A stretch of DNA of 64,000 bases from Nocardia vinacea NBRC 16497 (lineage in GTDB: Bacteria; Actinomycetota; Actinomycetes; Mycobacteriales; Mycobacteriaceae), in NCBI RefSeq assembly GCF_000308835.1, contig NZ_BAGN01000122.1, positions 1 through 64,000 on the forward strand, in the 5' to 3' direction. The first letter of the stretch is position 1; each line of letters starts with the position of its first letter. Positions 17,366-26,558 of this stretch are shown piece after piece. The position numbers were made by a program, and so were the translations under genes. The notes beneath the pieces are model-generated. The model ran no database searches. It saw only the letters and a list, made by a program, of their open reading frames with translations, and was not told the DNA's origin.

Positions 17366-18364
17366 ATGAGCGTCGTAGTCGAAGACGTCATGATCATCGG
17401 ATCCGATAGGCCGCTGCGCAGCATCGACCGTGACGAGCAGCTGCTGCTGGCGCCCCCGTATCCCAGCAAGATGCCGATCAAGCTATGGCGAGACCAGGAA
17501 CCCCTGCCCGTCGTGCACTACCCACCGGAGTACCGGGCGCAGCCTTTCGCCCCGCCGCGTGGCGTCTACGAGAATGCCCAGGTCCGCGTCGAATGGCAGA
17601 CCATGGACAATCGGCAGCCGTTCTATCACCGCAACTGCGATGTCGACGAGATCTCCTACCAGATCGACGGTGAACGCACATTGATGACTGAACTCGGCAT
17701 CGTCGAGCACCGGCCGGGGGAGTTCTCCCGGATCACGCGCGGTGTGGCCCACGACAACTACGGTCGCACCGAGAGCCATCTGTTGTTCTACATCCCCGCG
17801 CCTGTCGAGGAGCTGGCCCCACCGGTGCGGACCTCGCAGCCGATGTCGCCGCCGTTCGCGGGTTGGCAGCCGGGGGAAGTCAACGAGGCGGTCACCCAGT
17901 GCATGGGGACACCCGGACACGACATCGCCGTTTTTCCAACGGACGAGACGTTGTTGCTCGACCGCGTGCACTCCGAGTCCGACCGGATGACGGTCTTGTC
18001 GATCAGCGACGATATCGGCTACAGCTGGCTCTACACCGCGTCGACGGTCCGTCTGGGAACCGTCACCGTGAATCCGGCGGGTGGCATCCGGCGATACCGG
18101 CGCACGCTCGACGCCGACGAGATCCAGTATCAGATCCGCGGCACCCGCACGTTGCTGACCCAGCGGGGCATCGTCGAACTCCGGCCCGGCGACTTCGTGC
18201 GAATCCCGCTCGGCGTCGCGCATGCCAGCATCGCCGACGAGTCGTCCACACACATTAGCTTGCAATCGCATCTCGAACTGCCGCAGATCGCCGAGACCGA
18301 TCGGACCGCGGACTCGTTCTCACCCGAGCGGCTCGCCGCAGCGATCGAAAGGAACCGAGCATGA
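17366..18364 (+). CDS. Bicupin, homogentisate/gentisate-dioxygenase-like
   Basis: This 332-residue protein consists of two cupin halves. The N-terminal half keeps a plausible metal set: His88 (FYHRN), Glu95 and His129 (RGVAHDN). The C-terminal half keeps only the second His (LGVAHAS) and has lost the first. The layout resembles homogentisate 1,2-dioxygenase relatives. It may be a second ring-cleaving enzyme of this operon or an enzyme acting on a hydroquinone side product. A strong GAGGAGG precedes ATG 17366. Its stop overlaps the ADH start (ATGA). Confidence 0.75.
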   Translation: MSVVVEDVMIIGSDRPLRSIDRDEQLLLAPPYPSKMPIKLWRDQEPLPVVHYPPEYRAQPFAPPRGVYENAQVRVEWQTMDNRQPFYHRNCDVDEISYQIDGERTLMTELGIVEHRPGEFSRITRGVAHDNYGRTESHLLFYIPAPVEELAPPVRTSQPMSPPFAGWQPGEVNEAVTQCMGTPGHDIAVFPTDETLLLDRVHSESDRMTVLSISDDIGYSWLYTASTVRLGTVTVNPAGGIRRYRRTLDADEIQYQIRGTRTLLTQRGIVELRPGDFVRIPLGVAHASIADESSTHISLQSHLELPQIAETDRTADSFSPERLAAAIERNRA

Positions 18365-19458
18365 GCATGCTCGCGGCACGAGCCCACGCCGACGCGAACC
18401 GCCTTGTAGTAGAAAAGATTCCGGTGCCCGAACCAGGCCCCGACGATGTGATCGTGAAGGTCTTCTCCGCGGGATTGGCACCGGGGATGATGTCACTGCT
18501 GGCAATGGGGGCGTTCAAGCATCTCCCCACAACCCTGGGACACGAGGCCGCAGGCACCATCGCCGCGCTCGGTACTCAGGTCACCGGCATCACCGTCGGT
18601 GATCGCGTCCGGGTGCATCCGAACCTGAACTGCCGCAACTGCGTCTACTGCCGTACCGACCGCGACATGATGTGCGCCCAACAGGCCATGATCGGCCACG
18701 CCGCGTTCAGCAGCGTGCCGATGCCGCTCTACGAGCGATACCACAACGGCGGTCTCGCCGAATATGTGCGCGTGCCGCACTGGCTGATCGACCCGCTGCC
18801 CGACAACGTCAGCTTCGATGTCGGGGCGAAGGTACACGACTTGGCCAACGCTGTGCGCATCCTGAAACTATCCGATCTCCCACTGGGCGCGACCGTGATC
18901 GTTACCGCGGCGACCGGCACCATGGGCACCGCAACGATCAAGCTGGCCGAGCACTTCGGTGTCGGCCGACTGATTCTGGTGGCGCGCAGCGCAGACCGGC
19001 TGGATTCGGTAACACGGCTTTCCCGCGGGGTCGACGTCGATACCGTTGCGCTCGAAGAACTTCCAGCGGACTGGGAATCGAACGGCGGCCTCACCCAGCG
19101 TCTCCGCGGGCTGGCGCCGGAGGGCGCGCACGCGGTGATCGACTACATCCCCACCGGCCCCGCAACCGGCCAGACGATGACCGCCTTGGCAACCGGGGGT
19201 GTGATCGCCCATATGGGAGGCAACACCACGCCGATTCCGGTGCCGCCATTGGGTTTGATGGTCAACTGCTGGCGATTCATCGGAACACGCGCCTGCACCC
19301 GCAACGATGCTCTGGACGTGCTGAAACTACTCGAGACCGGCGTTCTCGACGCCGAGGAACTGATCACGCAGCGCTTTGCGCTCGTCGACACGGGCACGGC
19401 GGTCCAGCAGATGCAGCAACGCGACCATCCCATGTGGATGACTGTCGTGAACCCTTGA
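18361..19458 (+). CDS. Zinc-containing MDR alcohol dehydrogenase
   Basis: In this 365-residue protein the structural-zinc cluster is complete: Cys91, Cys94, Cys97 and Cys105 (CRNCVYC ... C). LGHEAAG at 59-65 carries the conserved catalytic-domain His-Glu. The usual catalytic-zinc Cys after residue 38 is replaced (AGLAPGMM), so catalysis may be zinc-free or use another ligand. The NAD(P) site is TAATGTMGTAT near 180. It is coupled to the bicupin and probably oxidises or reduces an alcohol or aldehyde in the same pathway. Confidence 0.85.
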   Translation: MSMLAARAHADANRLVVEKIPVPEPGPDDVIVKVFSAGLAPGMMSLLAMGAFKHLPTTLGHEAAGTIAALGTQVTGITVGDRVRVHPNLNCRNCVYCRTDRDMMCAQQAMIGHAAFSSVPMPLYERYHNGGLAEYVRVPHWLIDPLPDNVSFDVGAKVHDLANAVRILKLSDLPLGATVIVTAATGTMGTATIKLAEHFGVGRLILVARSADRLDSVTRLSRGVDVDTVALEELPADWESNGGLTQRLRGLAPEGAHAVIDYIPTGPATGQTMTALATGGVIAHMGGNTTPIPVPPLGLMVNCWRFIGTRACTRNDALDVLKLLETGVLDAEELITQRFALVDTGTAVQQMQQRDHPMWMTVVNP

Positions 19459-19486
19459 TCACCCACCAGATGAAGGCATTAGCAGC

Positions 19487-20179
19487 ATGAATCTCACACA
19501 TTACGGTCACGCCTGTGTACTGGCCGACATAACGGTCGGGGACAGCATCCGACGCGTCCTGTTCGATCCCGGGACGTATTCACTGGACTTCGAAAGCGTG
19601 CGCGGGATCGACCTCGTACTGATCACACACGCTCATCCCGACCATTTGGACGTTGATCGACTCGTCACACTTCTGTCCGACAACCCCACAGCCGAACTCG
19701 TCCTCGGCGCCGCCAGCCACGCCGCGCTCGCCGATCGAGCCGAAATCGCAGCGGACCGGATACATGTCGTCACACCCGGTGAAAAGCTGTCACTGCGAGG
19801 TATCGATATCCAGGTGACAGGCGGTGAACACGCTTGCATCCATTCCGCGGTTCCGACGACACCGAACAACGGCTACATCGTCAACGGCGGTTTGCTGCAC
19901 CCGGGCGACGCGTTCGATGAAATCCGTGCTGCGGTGGACGTACTGCTGCTCCCGATCGGTGGTCCCTGGATGAAGATCGGCGAGGGCATCGACTGGTTGC
20001 GGACACTGGCGCCGCGGGTAGCCGTGCCGATCCACCAGGCGGGCCTCGCTCCGGTCCACCAGAACATGCATTGCGCTCTGCTGCGGAACCTGGCGCCAGC
20101 GGAAACCGAGATTGTGATTCTTGACCATGCCGTGCCGCAGAGCGTTTCCAACGCAGGAAGTAACCGCGCATCGGTGTGA
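19487..20179 (+). CDS. MBL-fold metallohydrolase, UPF0173-like (copy 1)
   Basis: This 230-residue single-domain metallo-beta-lactamase-fold protein has the motif THAHPDHLD (His48, His50, Asp52, His53). Further likely ligands are the His in GGEHACIH near 113 and HQAGLAPVHQ near 185. It starts MNLTHYGHACVL. It is the last gene of the hydroxylase/dioxygenase operon. A second copy at 47999-48697 is closely similar along its whole length, and both are followed by relatives of the same small protein. The substrate is unknown; hydrolysis of a ring-fission product or lactone is plausible. Confidence 0.8.
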   Translation: MNLTHYGHACVLADITVGDSIRRVLFDPGTYSLDFESVRGIDLVLITHAHPDHLDVDRLVTLLSDNPTAELVLGAASHAALADRAEIAADRIHVVTPGEKLSLRGIDIQVTGGEHACIHSAVPTTPNNGYIVNGGLLHPGDAFDEIRAAVDVLLLPIGGPWMKIGEGIDWLRTLAPRVAVPIHQAGLAPVHQNMHCALLRNLAPAETEIVILDHAVPQSVSNAGSNRASV

Positions 20180-20180
20180 A

Positions 20181-20350
20181 ATGGATCGAATTATCGCGAA
20201 CTCGTGGCAGTACCTGAACTGCGGAATGTCGCGCTGGGCTCCGTCCATTGTGGGGCAACCCATGCCGATGAAGAGTACAAGCGCTCGAAATTTCCACTGA
20301 CGCAGTGGGATTGGTCGGTTCCGCAGCGATGGCATCTCGGCACGCGTTGA
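20181..20350 (+). pseudogene. Frameshifted relative of the 57-residue MBL-linked protein
   Basis: Immediately after the MBL stop, ATG 20181 opens a frame (MDRIIANSW...). In another frame from GTG 20204 a stretch reads VALGSVH, EEYKRSK and QWDWSVPQRW, ending in TGA 20348. This matches the 57-residue protein downstream of the second MBL gene (VALGMVQ, TEYMRSK, QWDWSVPQQW). The two halves are out of frame, with a net deletion of about 10 nt relative to the intact copy. It could be a shortened but expressed 48-residue GTG frame. Confidence 0.55.
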
Positions 20351-20461
20351 CCCAACGGTTGCGCCGGTCGGTGAGACTGACCTGCGCGCTGCCCCCGCCC
20401 GGCCGAGGGGCGGACCGTGCTCGTTCATGGCACATCCCGGCCCCCGGTCGTTCAGCGTGGC

Positions 20462-21202
20462 CTAGGATTGGTCGGTGATCAATACGTGCTCGGTGGTCAC
20501 GACCGAAAAGCTCGCCGCAGGATCTACGTAATTATCGTACCGATGCATCATCGACGGGAGCACGGTCGAGAAATCCTGTAAGGAATCGACCCATGTCTCG
20601 ACAATCGCGCCATAGTCTTGGCCGGTCGACGCGCCGGTGCCGCCGCTCTCGGCATAAAGGGCGGCACCACTTTCGGCAATGTTGTGGACCCTTCTCGAAG
20701 CTATTGATCGAAATTCATTCGAGCCGGCCAATAATTCTGCCTCGTGGTCTATCCAGGTGAGAAGTTCGGACCGATCGACTTCGGGACGGCGCACGAGGAA
20801 ATCGAACACGCGATAGCGGCTGACGTGCGACTCGCACAGCACCACTCGTTCGTCCATCTCGATCGCCATCGGTGGCCCGCTGAGGAACTCGCTGGCAATG
20901 TACTCTTCGTCAGGCTTTGTCGCCGCCTTGTGATCTTCGTTCTGAAGCGCCTTGCGGAACAACGTCGCGTCGTCGCAGACGTGTTCAACGATCATCGGAA
21001 CTTCCGTTCGCTGAGCATAGAGAGTGTGCCGCGTGAAAGCCGTGTCGGGCTGAACTGTCCGGTTAATGATGTATCTCCGGAAAACGCCTTCGAACGCATG
21101 GTGACGCAGTACGGCTATTGCGTGCCTATCGATCACATAATCCTGGCATTCGATATTCCTGCGCGGATCTCTGCTGGTCAGTACGAGATATTCCTTGAAC
21201 AC
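20462..21202 (-). CDS. EthD-like dimeric alpha/beta-barrel protein
   Basis: This is a 246-residue protein. GTG 21202 is chosen because CCTTTC and a gap of 25 bp follow the SDR stop and the text begins FKEYLVLTSRDP. The first half reads like an EthD/DABB domain (VIDRHAIAVLRHH, then VEHVCDDATLFRKAL); the second half repeats a similar layout (RYRVFDFLVRRPEVDRSEL). EthD-type proteins accompany oxidative degradation systems without a settled chemistry. It is the last gene of the 3-hydroxybenzoate 6-hydroxylase operon. Confidence 0.6.
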   Translation of the reverse strand: MFKEYLVLTSRDPRRNIECQDYVIDRHAIAVLRHHAFEGVFRRYIINRTVQPDTAFTRHTLYAQRTEVPMIVEHVCDDATLFRKALQNEDHKAATKPDEEYIASEFLSGPPMAIEMDERVVLCESHVSRYRVFDFLVRRPEVDRSELLTWIDHEAELLAGSNEFRSIASRRVHNIAESGAALYAESGGTGASTGQDYGAIVETWVDSLQDFSTVLPSMMHRYDNYVDPAASFSVVTTEHVLITDQS

Positions 21203-21227
21203 GAAAGGATTTCTATTCTCGGATGAG

Positions 21228-22001
21228 TTACTGGGCTGTCCATCCACCGTCGGCCAGCACACTGCTACCCGTGATCAGGGTGGCGGCGGGCGATGCGACG
21301 AACGCGATTACTTCTGCAACTTCCTCGACTGTTCCGATACGACCGATCGGGATCTTGTCGATAAGTGTCTTCTGGCTCTGCGGGTCGTCAAGGAAGGGGC
21401 GCGTCATCGGTGTCTCGATAAAGGTCGGCGCCACCGAAACAACCCTGACGCCCGCAGGTGCCAGTTCGACGGCAAGCGCCTTTGTCAGTCCTTCGACCGC
21501 GTGTTTCGTAGCGCAGTAGAGTGTGCGATCCGGAGCTCCCACATGACCCATCTGGCTCGATACGTTGACGATGACGCCGGTTGCGTTCCGGTCCATAGCC
21601 TGGCGGACGAATAGTTGCGTGGCACGAAATACCGCGCGGACATTCAGGTTCAGCAGCGTATCCAAATCATCGACCGTAACGTCGAGCATCGGTTTGGGCC
21701 GATTCGTGCCCGCGGAGTTGACCAGAATGTCGAGCGCGCCGAGTTCCTGGAAGCTGCTCTCGAGCGCATGGTCGTCGGTGACGTCGACAGGTACCGCCAA
21801 CGCCTTCCCGCCGTTTCGACCGATCAACGATGCGAGCTCTTCGATCTCCTCAGCGCTGCGGGCAATCAGGACGACTTCCGCACCTCTGGCCGCCAGCTTC
21901 TCCGCAACCGCGCGCCCGATTCCCCTGCCCGCCCCGGTGACCACCGCACGCCGACCAGCAAGGCTGAGAGCGCCGAAACTCGCCTGGGTCAGTGGATCCA
22001 T
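21228..22001 (-). CDS. Short-chain dehydrogenase/reductase
   Basis: This 257-residue classical SDR has the cofactor site TGAGRGIG (22-29), NSAG (95-98), and the catalytic Ser148/149, Tyr162 and Lys166 (YCATK). It ends with the usual GGWTAQ tail. NAD(P) preference cannot be settled. Its ATG lies 13 bp inside the 3' end of the HisD-like gene, showing tight coupling. It probably oxidises a hydroxyacyl or alcohol intermediate together with the HisD-like enzyme. Confidence 0.88.
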   Translation of the reverse strand: MDPLTQASFGALSLAGRRAVVTGAGRGIGRAVAEKLAARGAEVVLIARSAEEIEELASLIGRNGGKALAVPVDVTDDHALESSFQELGALDILVNSAGTNRPKPMLDVTVDDLDTLLNLNVRAVFRATQLFVRQAMDRNATGVIVNVSSQMGHVGAPDRTLYCATKHAVEGLTKALAVELAPAGVRVVSVAPTFIETPMTRPFLDDPQSQKTLIDKIPIGRIGTVEEVAEVIAFVASPAATLITGSSVLADGGWTAQ

Positions 22002-23287
22002 GACAGCGAGGCTCCGCCGAACTTGTGTGCCCGGATATCGCCGGATCGTGCGTGTCCTTCGAAGGATTCCACTCGTGCGGCGCGGCCGCACAGTTGGCCG
22101 AGGGCCGCACTGGCGGCGGGATCGGTGACTTCCTGGTAGGTGACCGTCTTGAGGTACTTGCCGACCCAGAGACCACCCGTGTAATTCGCGGCACCGCCGG
22201 TGGGCAGCGTGTGATTGGTGCCGATCACCTTGTCGCCGTAAGAAACACAGGTTCCCTCGCCCAAGAAGAGCGCACCGTAGTTGCGCATCTTGTCCAACGC
22301 TTCGCGTGGATTGCGGGTAAGGATCTGGACATGCTCGCAGGCATAGCTATCGGCGAGAACGTATGCGGCCTCGAGGTTTTCGACGACGATGATCTCACCG
22401 TGGTCGCGCCAGGCCGGCGCAGCGAAGTCGGCGGTGGGCATGTCGATCAGGAGTTTCTCGATCAATGCGATCACGCTCTGTCCGAGGGTTTCGGACGTGG
22501 TGATGAGGACGGCGGGTGAATCGGGTCCGTGTTCGGCCTGACTGAGCAGATCGACTGCCACCACGAGCGGGTCGGCATGTTCGTCGGCGATGATGAGGAC
22601 CTCGGTGGGGCCGGCGAATAAGTCGATTCCGACCGTGCCGAACAGCTGTCTCTTGGCCTCGGCGACGTAGGCGTTGCCCGGTCCTGCGAGCATGTCGACC
22701 TTCCCGATGGACTCCGTCCCCACCGCCATCGCGGCAACCGCCTGCGTGCCACCGAGCAGAAGAATCTCATCGGCGCCCGCGAGATGTAGTGCGGCGACGG
22801 TCGCCGCAGGGATCTCGCCGCGGATGGGCGGAGTGCACGCGGTAACGCGTTCCACACCCGCGACCTTCGCTGTCACCACCGTCATATGTGCCGACGCGAC
22901 GAGCGGATAGCGGCCGCCAGGCACGTATGCTCCGACGGAGCCGACCGGAATCGACTTCTGCCCTAGCAATACTCCCGGTTCGGTCTCGATCTCGAAGTCG
23001 GCCAGGGAATTCCGCTGATGCCGAGCAAAGGTGTGTACCCGATCTTGGACGGTTCGGATGTCGGCGAGCACCTGGTCCGGAACCGTGGCGATGATGGCGT
23101 CGATCTGGTCGTGGTTCAGTGCGAAGTTCGCCGGTGCCCAGTTGTCGAACTGCTTGGAGTATTCGCGTATTGCGAGGTCGCCACGTTGGCGAACGTCGGT
23201 GATGATGCTGCGGACGGTATTCTGAACGCTTTGGACACGGTCGGTGTCCGCAGTCGTGGAACGCGCGGACTTCAAGTTTTTGGTCAC
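21989..23287 (-). CDS. HisD-like NAD-dependent dehydrogenase
   Basis: This 432-residue protein of the histidinol dehydrogenase family carries the zinc ligand motif SQAEHGPDS, the YGDK...TNHTLPTGG region and a C-terminal EGHARS His. Family members outside histidine operons oxidise other alcohols (for example sulfolactate). No other his genes are here, and the gene is embedded between a CoA ligase and an SDR, so a catabolic role is more likely than histidine synthesis. GTG 23287 starts 4 bp after the ligase stop. Confidence 0.82.
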   Translation of the reverse strand: MTKNLKSARSTTADTDRVQSVQNTVRSIITDVRQRGDLAIREYSKQFDNWAPANFALNHDQIDAIIATVPDQVLADIRTVQDRVHTFARHQRNSLADFEIETEPGVLLGQKSIPVGSVGAYVPGGRYPLVASAHMTVVTAKVAGVERVTACTPPIRGEIPAATVAALHLAGADEILLLGGTQAVAAMAVGTESIGKVDMLAGPGNAYVAEAKRQLFGTVGIDLFAGPTEVLIIADEHADPLVVAVDLLSQAEHGPDSPAVLITTSETLGQSVIALIEKLLIDMPTADFAAPAWRDHGEIIVVENLEAAYVLADSYACEHVQILTRNPREALDKMRNYGALFLGEGTCVSYGDKVIGTNHTLPTGGAANYTGGLWVGKYLKTVTYQEVTDPAASAALGQLCGRAARVESFEGHARSGDIRAHKFGGASLSWIH

Positions 23288-23291
23288 GGTT

Positions 23292-25292
23292 CTACTCGGC
23301 TCTTTTGACGGGATGAGATCTACGCTCGCGCACTGACTCGCGCAGGTGGAGTCGGGCGTACCAATCGAGGAGCGTCGGGTGGTCGACTGCGCTGCGGTCG
23401 ACCACCCGGGCCGGATCGGCACCTTGCAGCAGCCTTTTGATCGGTACTTCCAGTTTCTTGCCGGTGCGCGTGTGCGGAACGCCGGGTGCGGCGATGATTT
23501 CGTCGGGAACGTGACGAGGCGAAAGTTTCGTACGTATCTCGGTGTTGATCCGCTCGACCAGATCAGGGCTGAATTCGCACCCCGGAGCGGGCACCACGAA
23601 CAGCGGCATCCAATATCCCCCGTCGGGTTGCTCGGCGCCGATGACCAGGGCTTCGCTGATCTCGGGGATGTGTTCGACCACCTGATAGATGTCCGCGCTT
23701 CCCATCCGAATACCGTTGCGGTTCAAGGTGGAGTCGGAGCGGCCGTGCACGATGATGCTGCCGCGGTCGGTGATGGTGATCCAGTCGCCGTGGCGCCACA
23801 CAGTGGGATACATCTCGAAATATGCGCTGCGATAACGGGATCCGTCGGGGTCGTTCCAGAACGCCACGGGCATCGATGGCATCGGCTTCTTGATGACCAA
23901 TTCGCCGACGTCGCCGTGCGCAGGAGAACCGTGCTGGTCCCAAGCATCCAACGCCACGCCCAGGAAGGGGGCGGATACTTCACCTGGCCACACTGGCACA
24001 GTTCGCACAGCACCGATGAACGCCGAAACCACATCCGTGCCGCCGCTGATGGAGGCGACTTGGATGCGCGCTCCGACGTTGTCGCGCAACCATATCGATG
24101 ACGACGCAGGCAGCGCGGCGCCCGTGATTCCGATCGATCGCAGTGTCGATAGATCGTGGTCTTCTCCGGGGGCCACGCCCGCCTTCATGCACCCGAGTAT
24201 GTATCCCGGACTCGTCCCCAGCACTGTTGCTCGGGTGCTGGCCGCCATCTCCCATAGCGCATCCGGCCTCGGATGCGCTGGGCTGCCCGCGTAGCAGACG
24301 ATGGTGGCGCCGACCAGCAGGCCCGCGATCTGATAGTTCCACATCATCCAGCTCGGGCTGGTGTACCAGAAGAAGGTATCCTGCGGGCCGATATCCGACT
24401 GCAGGGCAATGGCTTTCAGATGCTCGAGTAATACGCCGCCATGGCCGTGCACGATGCCTTTCGGCAGGCCGGTGGTTCCGGACGAATACAGGATCCACAG
24501 GGGATGGTCGAACGAGACCTGGTCGGTTTCGAGTCGGCCGCCGTTTCGGGTGATGTCCTGCCAATCCAGAGCATCCGGAACCGTCTCTTCGATAGTCGAC
24601 ACGACGACGGTGGCGCGCAGTTCCGGCAGTCCGGCGCGCAGCTCGGCGATGTCGGCGATCTTGTTGTGCGACTTGCCGCCGTATCGATACCCGTCCGCGG
24701 TGACCAATACGACAGGACGGAGCTGTCCTAATCGATCCAACGCCGCCTTCGCTGAATAGTCTTGGCCGCAGGCACTCCAGACCGCACCTACGCTGGACGT
24801 CGCAAGGAAGGCGATGACTGCCTCCGGGATGTTCGGCAGGTAGCCGACAACTCGATCGCCGGTACGGACTCCGAGCGACCGCAATTTCGCTGCGAGTGCG
24901 GATGTCCGACTGAGCATTTCATCCCAGGTCATCGGGGTCGTCGTGCCGTTTTCATCGATCGATACGATCGCTGGCCGGTCCGTTCGCGCCTGCCGGAGTA
25001 TGCGGTCCACATAGTTCAGCCGGACATCCGGAAACCATTGTGCGCCAGGCATTTCCGCCTGCGACAAAGCCGTACCCGGGTACGTGCCCAGGTCGAAGTA
25101 TTGCCAGATGGTCGTCCAGAAGCCGGGAACATCCTCGACCGACCACTGCCACAGTGCGGCGTAATCTGGGAATTCGACTCCGGTTCGGGCTGTCGCGAAC
25201 TTCGCGAAATCGGTGATTCGCGCCTCGGAGATGTCACGATCGGTCGGAATCCATTGAGGCCGGGGCGAATCAACTTTGTCCGGTGTGTTCAT
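23292..25292 (-). CDS. Acetoacetyl-CoA-synthetase-like acyl-CoA ligase
   Basis: This 666-residue ANL ligase has the ATP loop SGTTGLPKG at 271-279, the GDW motif near 520 (WRHGDWITITDRG), and the C-terminal hinge with TLNRNGIRMGSADIY and a Lys in RTGKKLE. Length and order match acetoacetyl-CoA synthetases (AacS). In this operon it may activate a keto acid or an aromatic side chain rather than acetoacetate. ATG 25292 follows GGAAGC and lies 13 bp after the hydroxylase stop. Confidence 0.85.
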   Translation of the reverse strand: MNTPDKVDSPRPQWIPTDRDISEARITDFAKFATARTGVEFPDYAALWQWSVEDVPGFWTTIWQYFDLGTYPGTALSQAEMPGAQWFPDVRLNYVDRILRQARTDRPAIVSIDENGTTTPMTWDEMLSRTSALAAKLRSLGVRTGDRVVGYLPNIPEAVIAFLATSSVGAVWSACGQDYSAKAALDRLGQLRPVVLVTADGYRYGGKSHNKIADIAELRAGLPELRATVVVSTIEETVPDALDWQDITRNGGRLETDQVSFDHPLWILYSSGTTGLPKGIVHGHGGVLLEHLKAIALQSDIGPQDTFFWYTSPSWMMWNYQIAGLLVGATIVCYAGSPAHPRPDALWEMAASTRATVLGTSPGYILGCMKAGVAPGEDHDLSTLRSIGITGAALPASSSIWLRDNVGARIQVASISGGTDVVSAFIGAVRTVPVWPGEVSAPFLGVALDAWDQHGSPAHGDVGELVIKKPMPSMPVAFWNDPDGSRYRSAYFEMYPTVWRHGDWITITDRGSIIVHGRSDSTLNRNGIRMGSADIYQVVEHIPEISEALVIGAEQPDGGYWMPLFVVPAPGCEFSPDLVERINTEIRTKLSPRHVPDEIIAAPGVPHTRTGKKLEVPIKRLLQGADPARVVDRSAVDHPTLLDWYARLHLRESVRERRSHPVKRAE

Positions 25293-25305
25293 CGTTGCTT
25301 CCGGA

Positions 25306-26505
25306 TCAGCTGTAGGTGGGGGAGTAGGCCCAGAGCCAGTCGGTGTACTTGAAACTGTTTGTGTCCCTGGTCCGGAACAGTTCATTGCGGACCTGGCGGG
25401 CAGTTCCGTCGAAATGCCAGAGTTCGCCCCACATGCGACCGGTGGTCAGGATGCGATTGCAGCGGGGTGCTCGGTGCTTGTTGACTTCGGCGAGGATGAC
25501 GGGCCAGCCTTCGTTTCCGAGCTCCGGGCAGCGGCGTGCGGCGTACTCCGCGATGTAATCGGCGTCTTCGATGGCCATGACCGCGCCCGAGGCCAAGTAC
25601 TGCAGCGGTGGGTGCGCCGCGTCTCCGAGCAGAATGAGCCGCCCATCGACCCAGTTGTCGATCGGCTCGCGGTCGAACATCGGCCACCAGCGATCTTTCC
25701 AGAGATGCTCGACGCCTTCGCGCACGTTCGGATGACAGTGGGTATAGGCGTTCGCGAGTTCGTCCGGACCGCCCCACTCAGTAGCGCCGCGCTTGAAGGC
25801 CGGGGACTCGAAGACGCCTACCTGGTTGAGTATCGTGCCGCCGCGCAACGGATATTGGATGAAGTGACAGCCGGGTCCGATGTATCCCACGACATCGTCG
25901 GGATCGTAGGCGAGATCCACCTGGTCGACGGCGAGGGTGCCGCGGTAGGCGACATAGCCGGAAGGAACGGGATCATCGTCGGAAAGGTTCTGGCGCAGTG
26001 TTGATTTCAGGCCGTCCATGCCGAGGACGACCTCCGCATGCCAGGTTCGCCCATCAGTGCTACTGACGATGGCGTGGTCGCCGTTGGTGACTGCCGACTG
26101 CACGGTGACACCGGTGACGAGTTGCGCGCCTGCGGTCTGGGCTGCCTCGACCAGCAGGTGGTGTAGGTCGCTGCGGTGAATGACGAAATACGGTCCACCG
26201 TAGTGGTTTCGAAAGTCTTCACCCAGGTCGACGGTCGTGAGCAACTCGGCGGTCAGGGCGTCGCGGAAGACCAGATTCTTCGGGAGTACGCCCATCGCCA
26301 GCGCGGGCTCCAACAGTCCCCACTTCGACAGAATTCGCGAACCATGTGGTCCGATCTGCAACCCAGCACCGACCTCGCCGAACTTCGGAGCTTGTTCGAG
26401 GACTGTTACCTCGGCGCCCTTGGTCGCCAGCGCGAGCGCGGCCGCGACGCCTCCGATGCCGCCGCCCACGACCACGATTTTCGCGTTGTATAGAGTCCTG
26501 TCCAC
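25306..26505 (-). CDS. 3-Hydroxybenzoate 6-hydroxylase
   Basis: This roughly 399-residue flavoprotein converts 3-hydroxybenzoate to gentisate with NADH and oxygen. The text closely follows the characterised Rhodococcus jostii enzyme as I remember it: GGGIGG FAD site at 14-19, FGEVGAGLQ(I)GPHG, LPKN(L)VFRDA, YGGPYFV(I)[21 protein letters not shown] and [14 protein letters not shown]. The start is uncertain; GTG 26505 gives the family N-terminus with GGTGG upstream, and GTGs at 26511 and 26514 are alternatives. It heads the leftward operon and is divergent from the IclR gene. The gentisate genes lie just beyond that regulator. Confidence 0.93.
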   Translation of the reverse strand: MDRTLYNAKIVVVGGGIGGVAAALALATKGAEVTVLEQAPKFGEVGAGLQIGPHGSRILSKWGLLEPALAMGVLPKNLVFRDALTAELLTTVDLGEDFRNHYGGPYFVIHRSDLHHLLVEAAQTAGAQLVTGVTVQSAVTNGDHAIVSSTDGRTWHAEVVLGMDGLKSTLRQNLSDDDPVPSGYVAYRGTLAVDQVDLAYDPDDVVGYIGPGCHFIQYPLRGGTILNQVGVFESPAFKRGATEWGGPDELANAYTHCHPNVREGVEHLWKDRWWPMFDREPIDNWVDGRLILLGDAAHPPLQYLASGAVMAIEDADYIAEYAARRCPELGNEGWPVILAEVNKHRAPRCNRILTTGRMWGELWHFDGTARQVRNELFRTRDTNSFKYTDWLWAYSPTYS

Positions 26506-26530
26506 ATCCACCACCGTCGCCGGTGTGGTT

Positions 26531-26558
26531 GCATATGGACAATACAATTCCAGTATGC
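26531..26558. promoter_or_regulatory. IclR-type inverted repeat between hydroxylase and IclR gene
   Basis: The core TGGACAATACAATTCCA (26536-26552) has TGGA/TCCA ends like known IclR-family sites. Flanking GCATA and TATGC extend the dyad with a one-base bulge. It fills most of the tiny divergent intergenic gap, so a protein bound here would block both promoters. Confidence 0.5.

Noticed and set aside
16216..17481. 421-codon reverse frame over the VOC and FAH genes
   Set aside because: It is an antisense shadow of two recognised enzymes without domain similarity.
21989..23287. HisD-like gene as part of a histidine biosynthesis operon
   Set aside because: No other his gene is nearby, and it is embedded in a catabolic operon.
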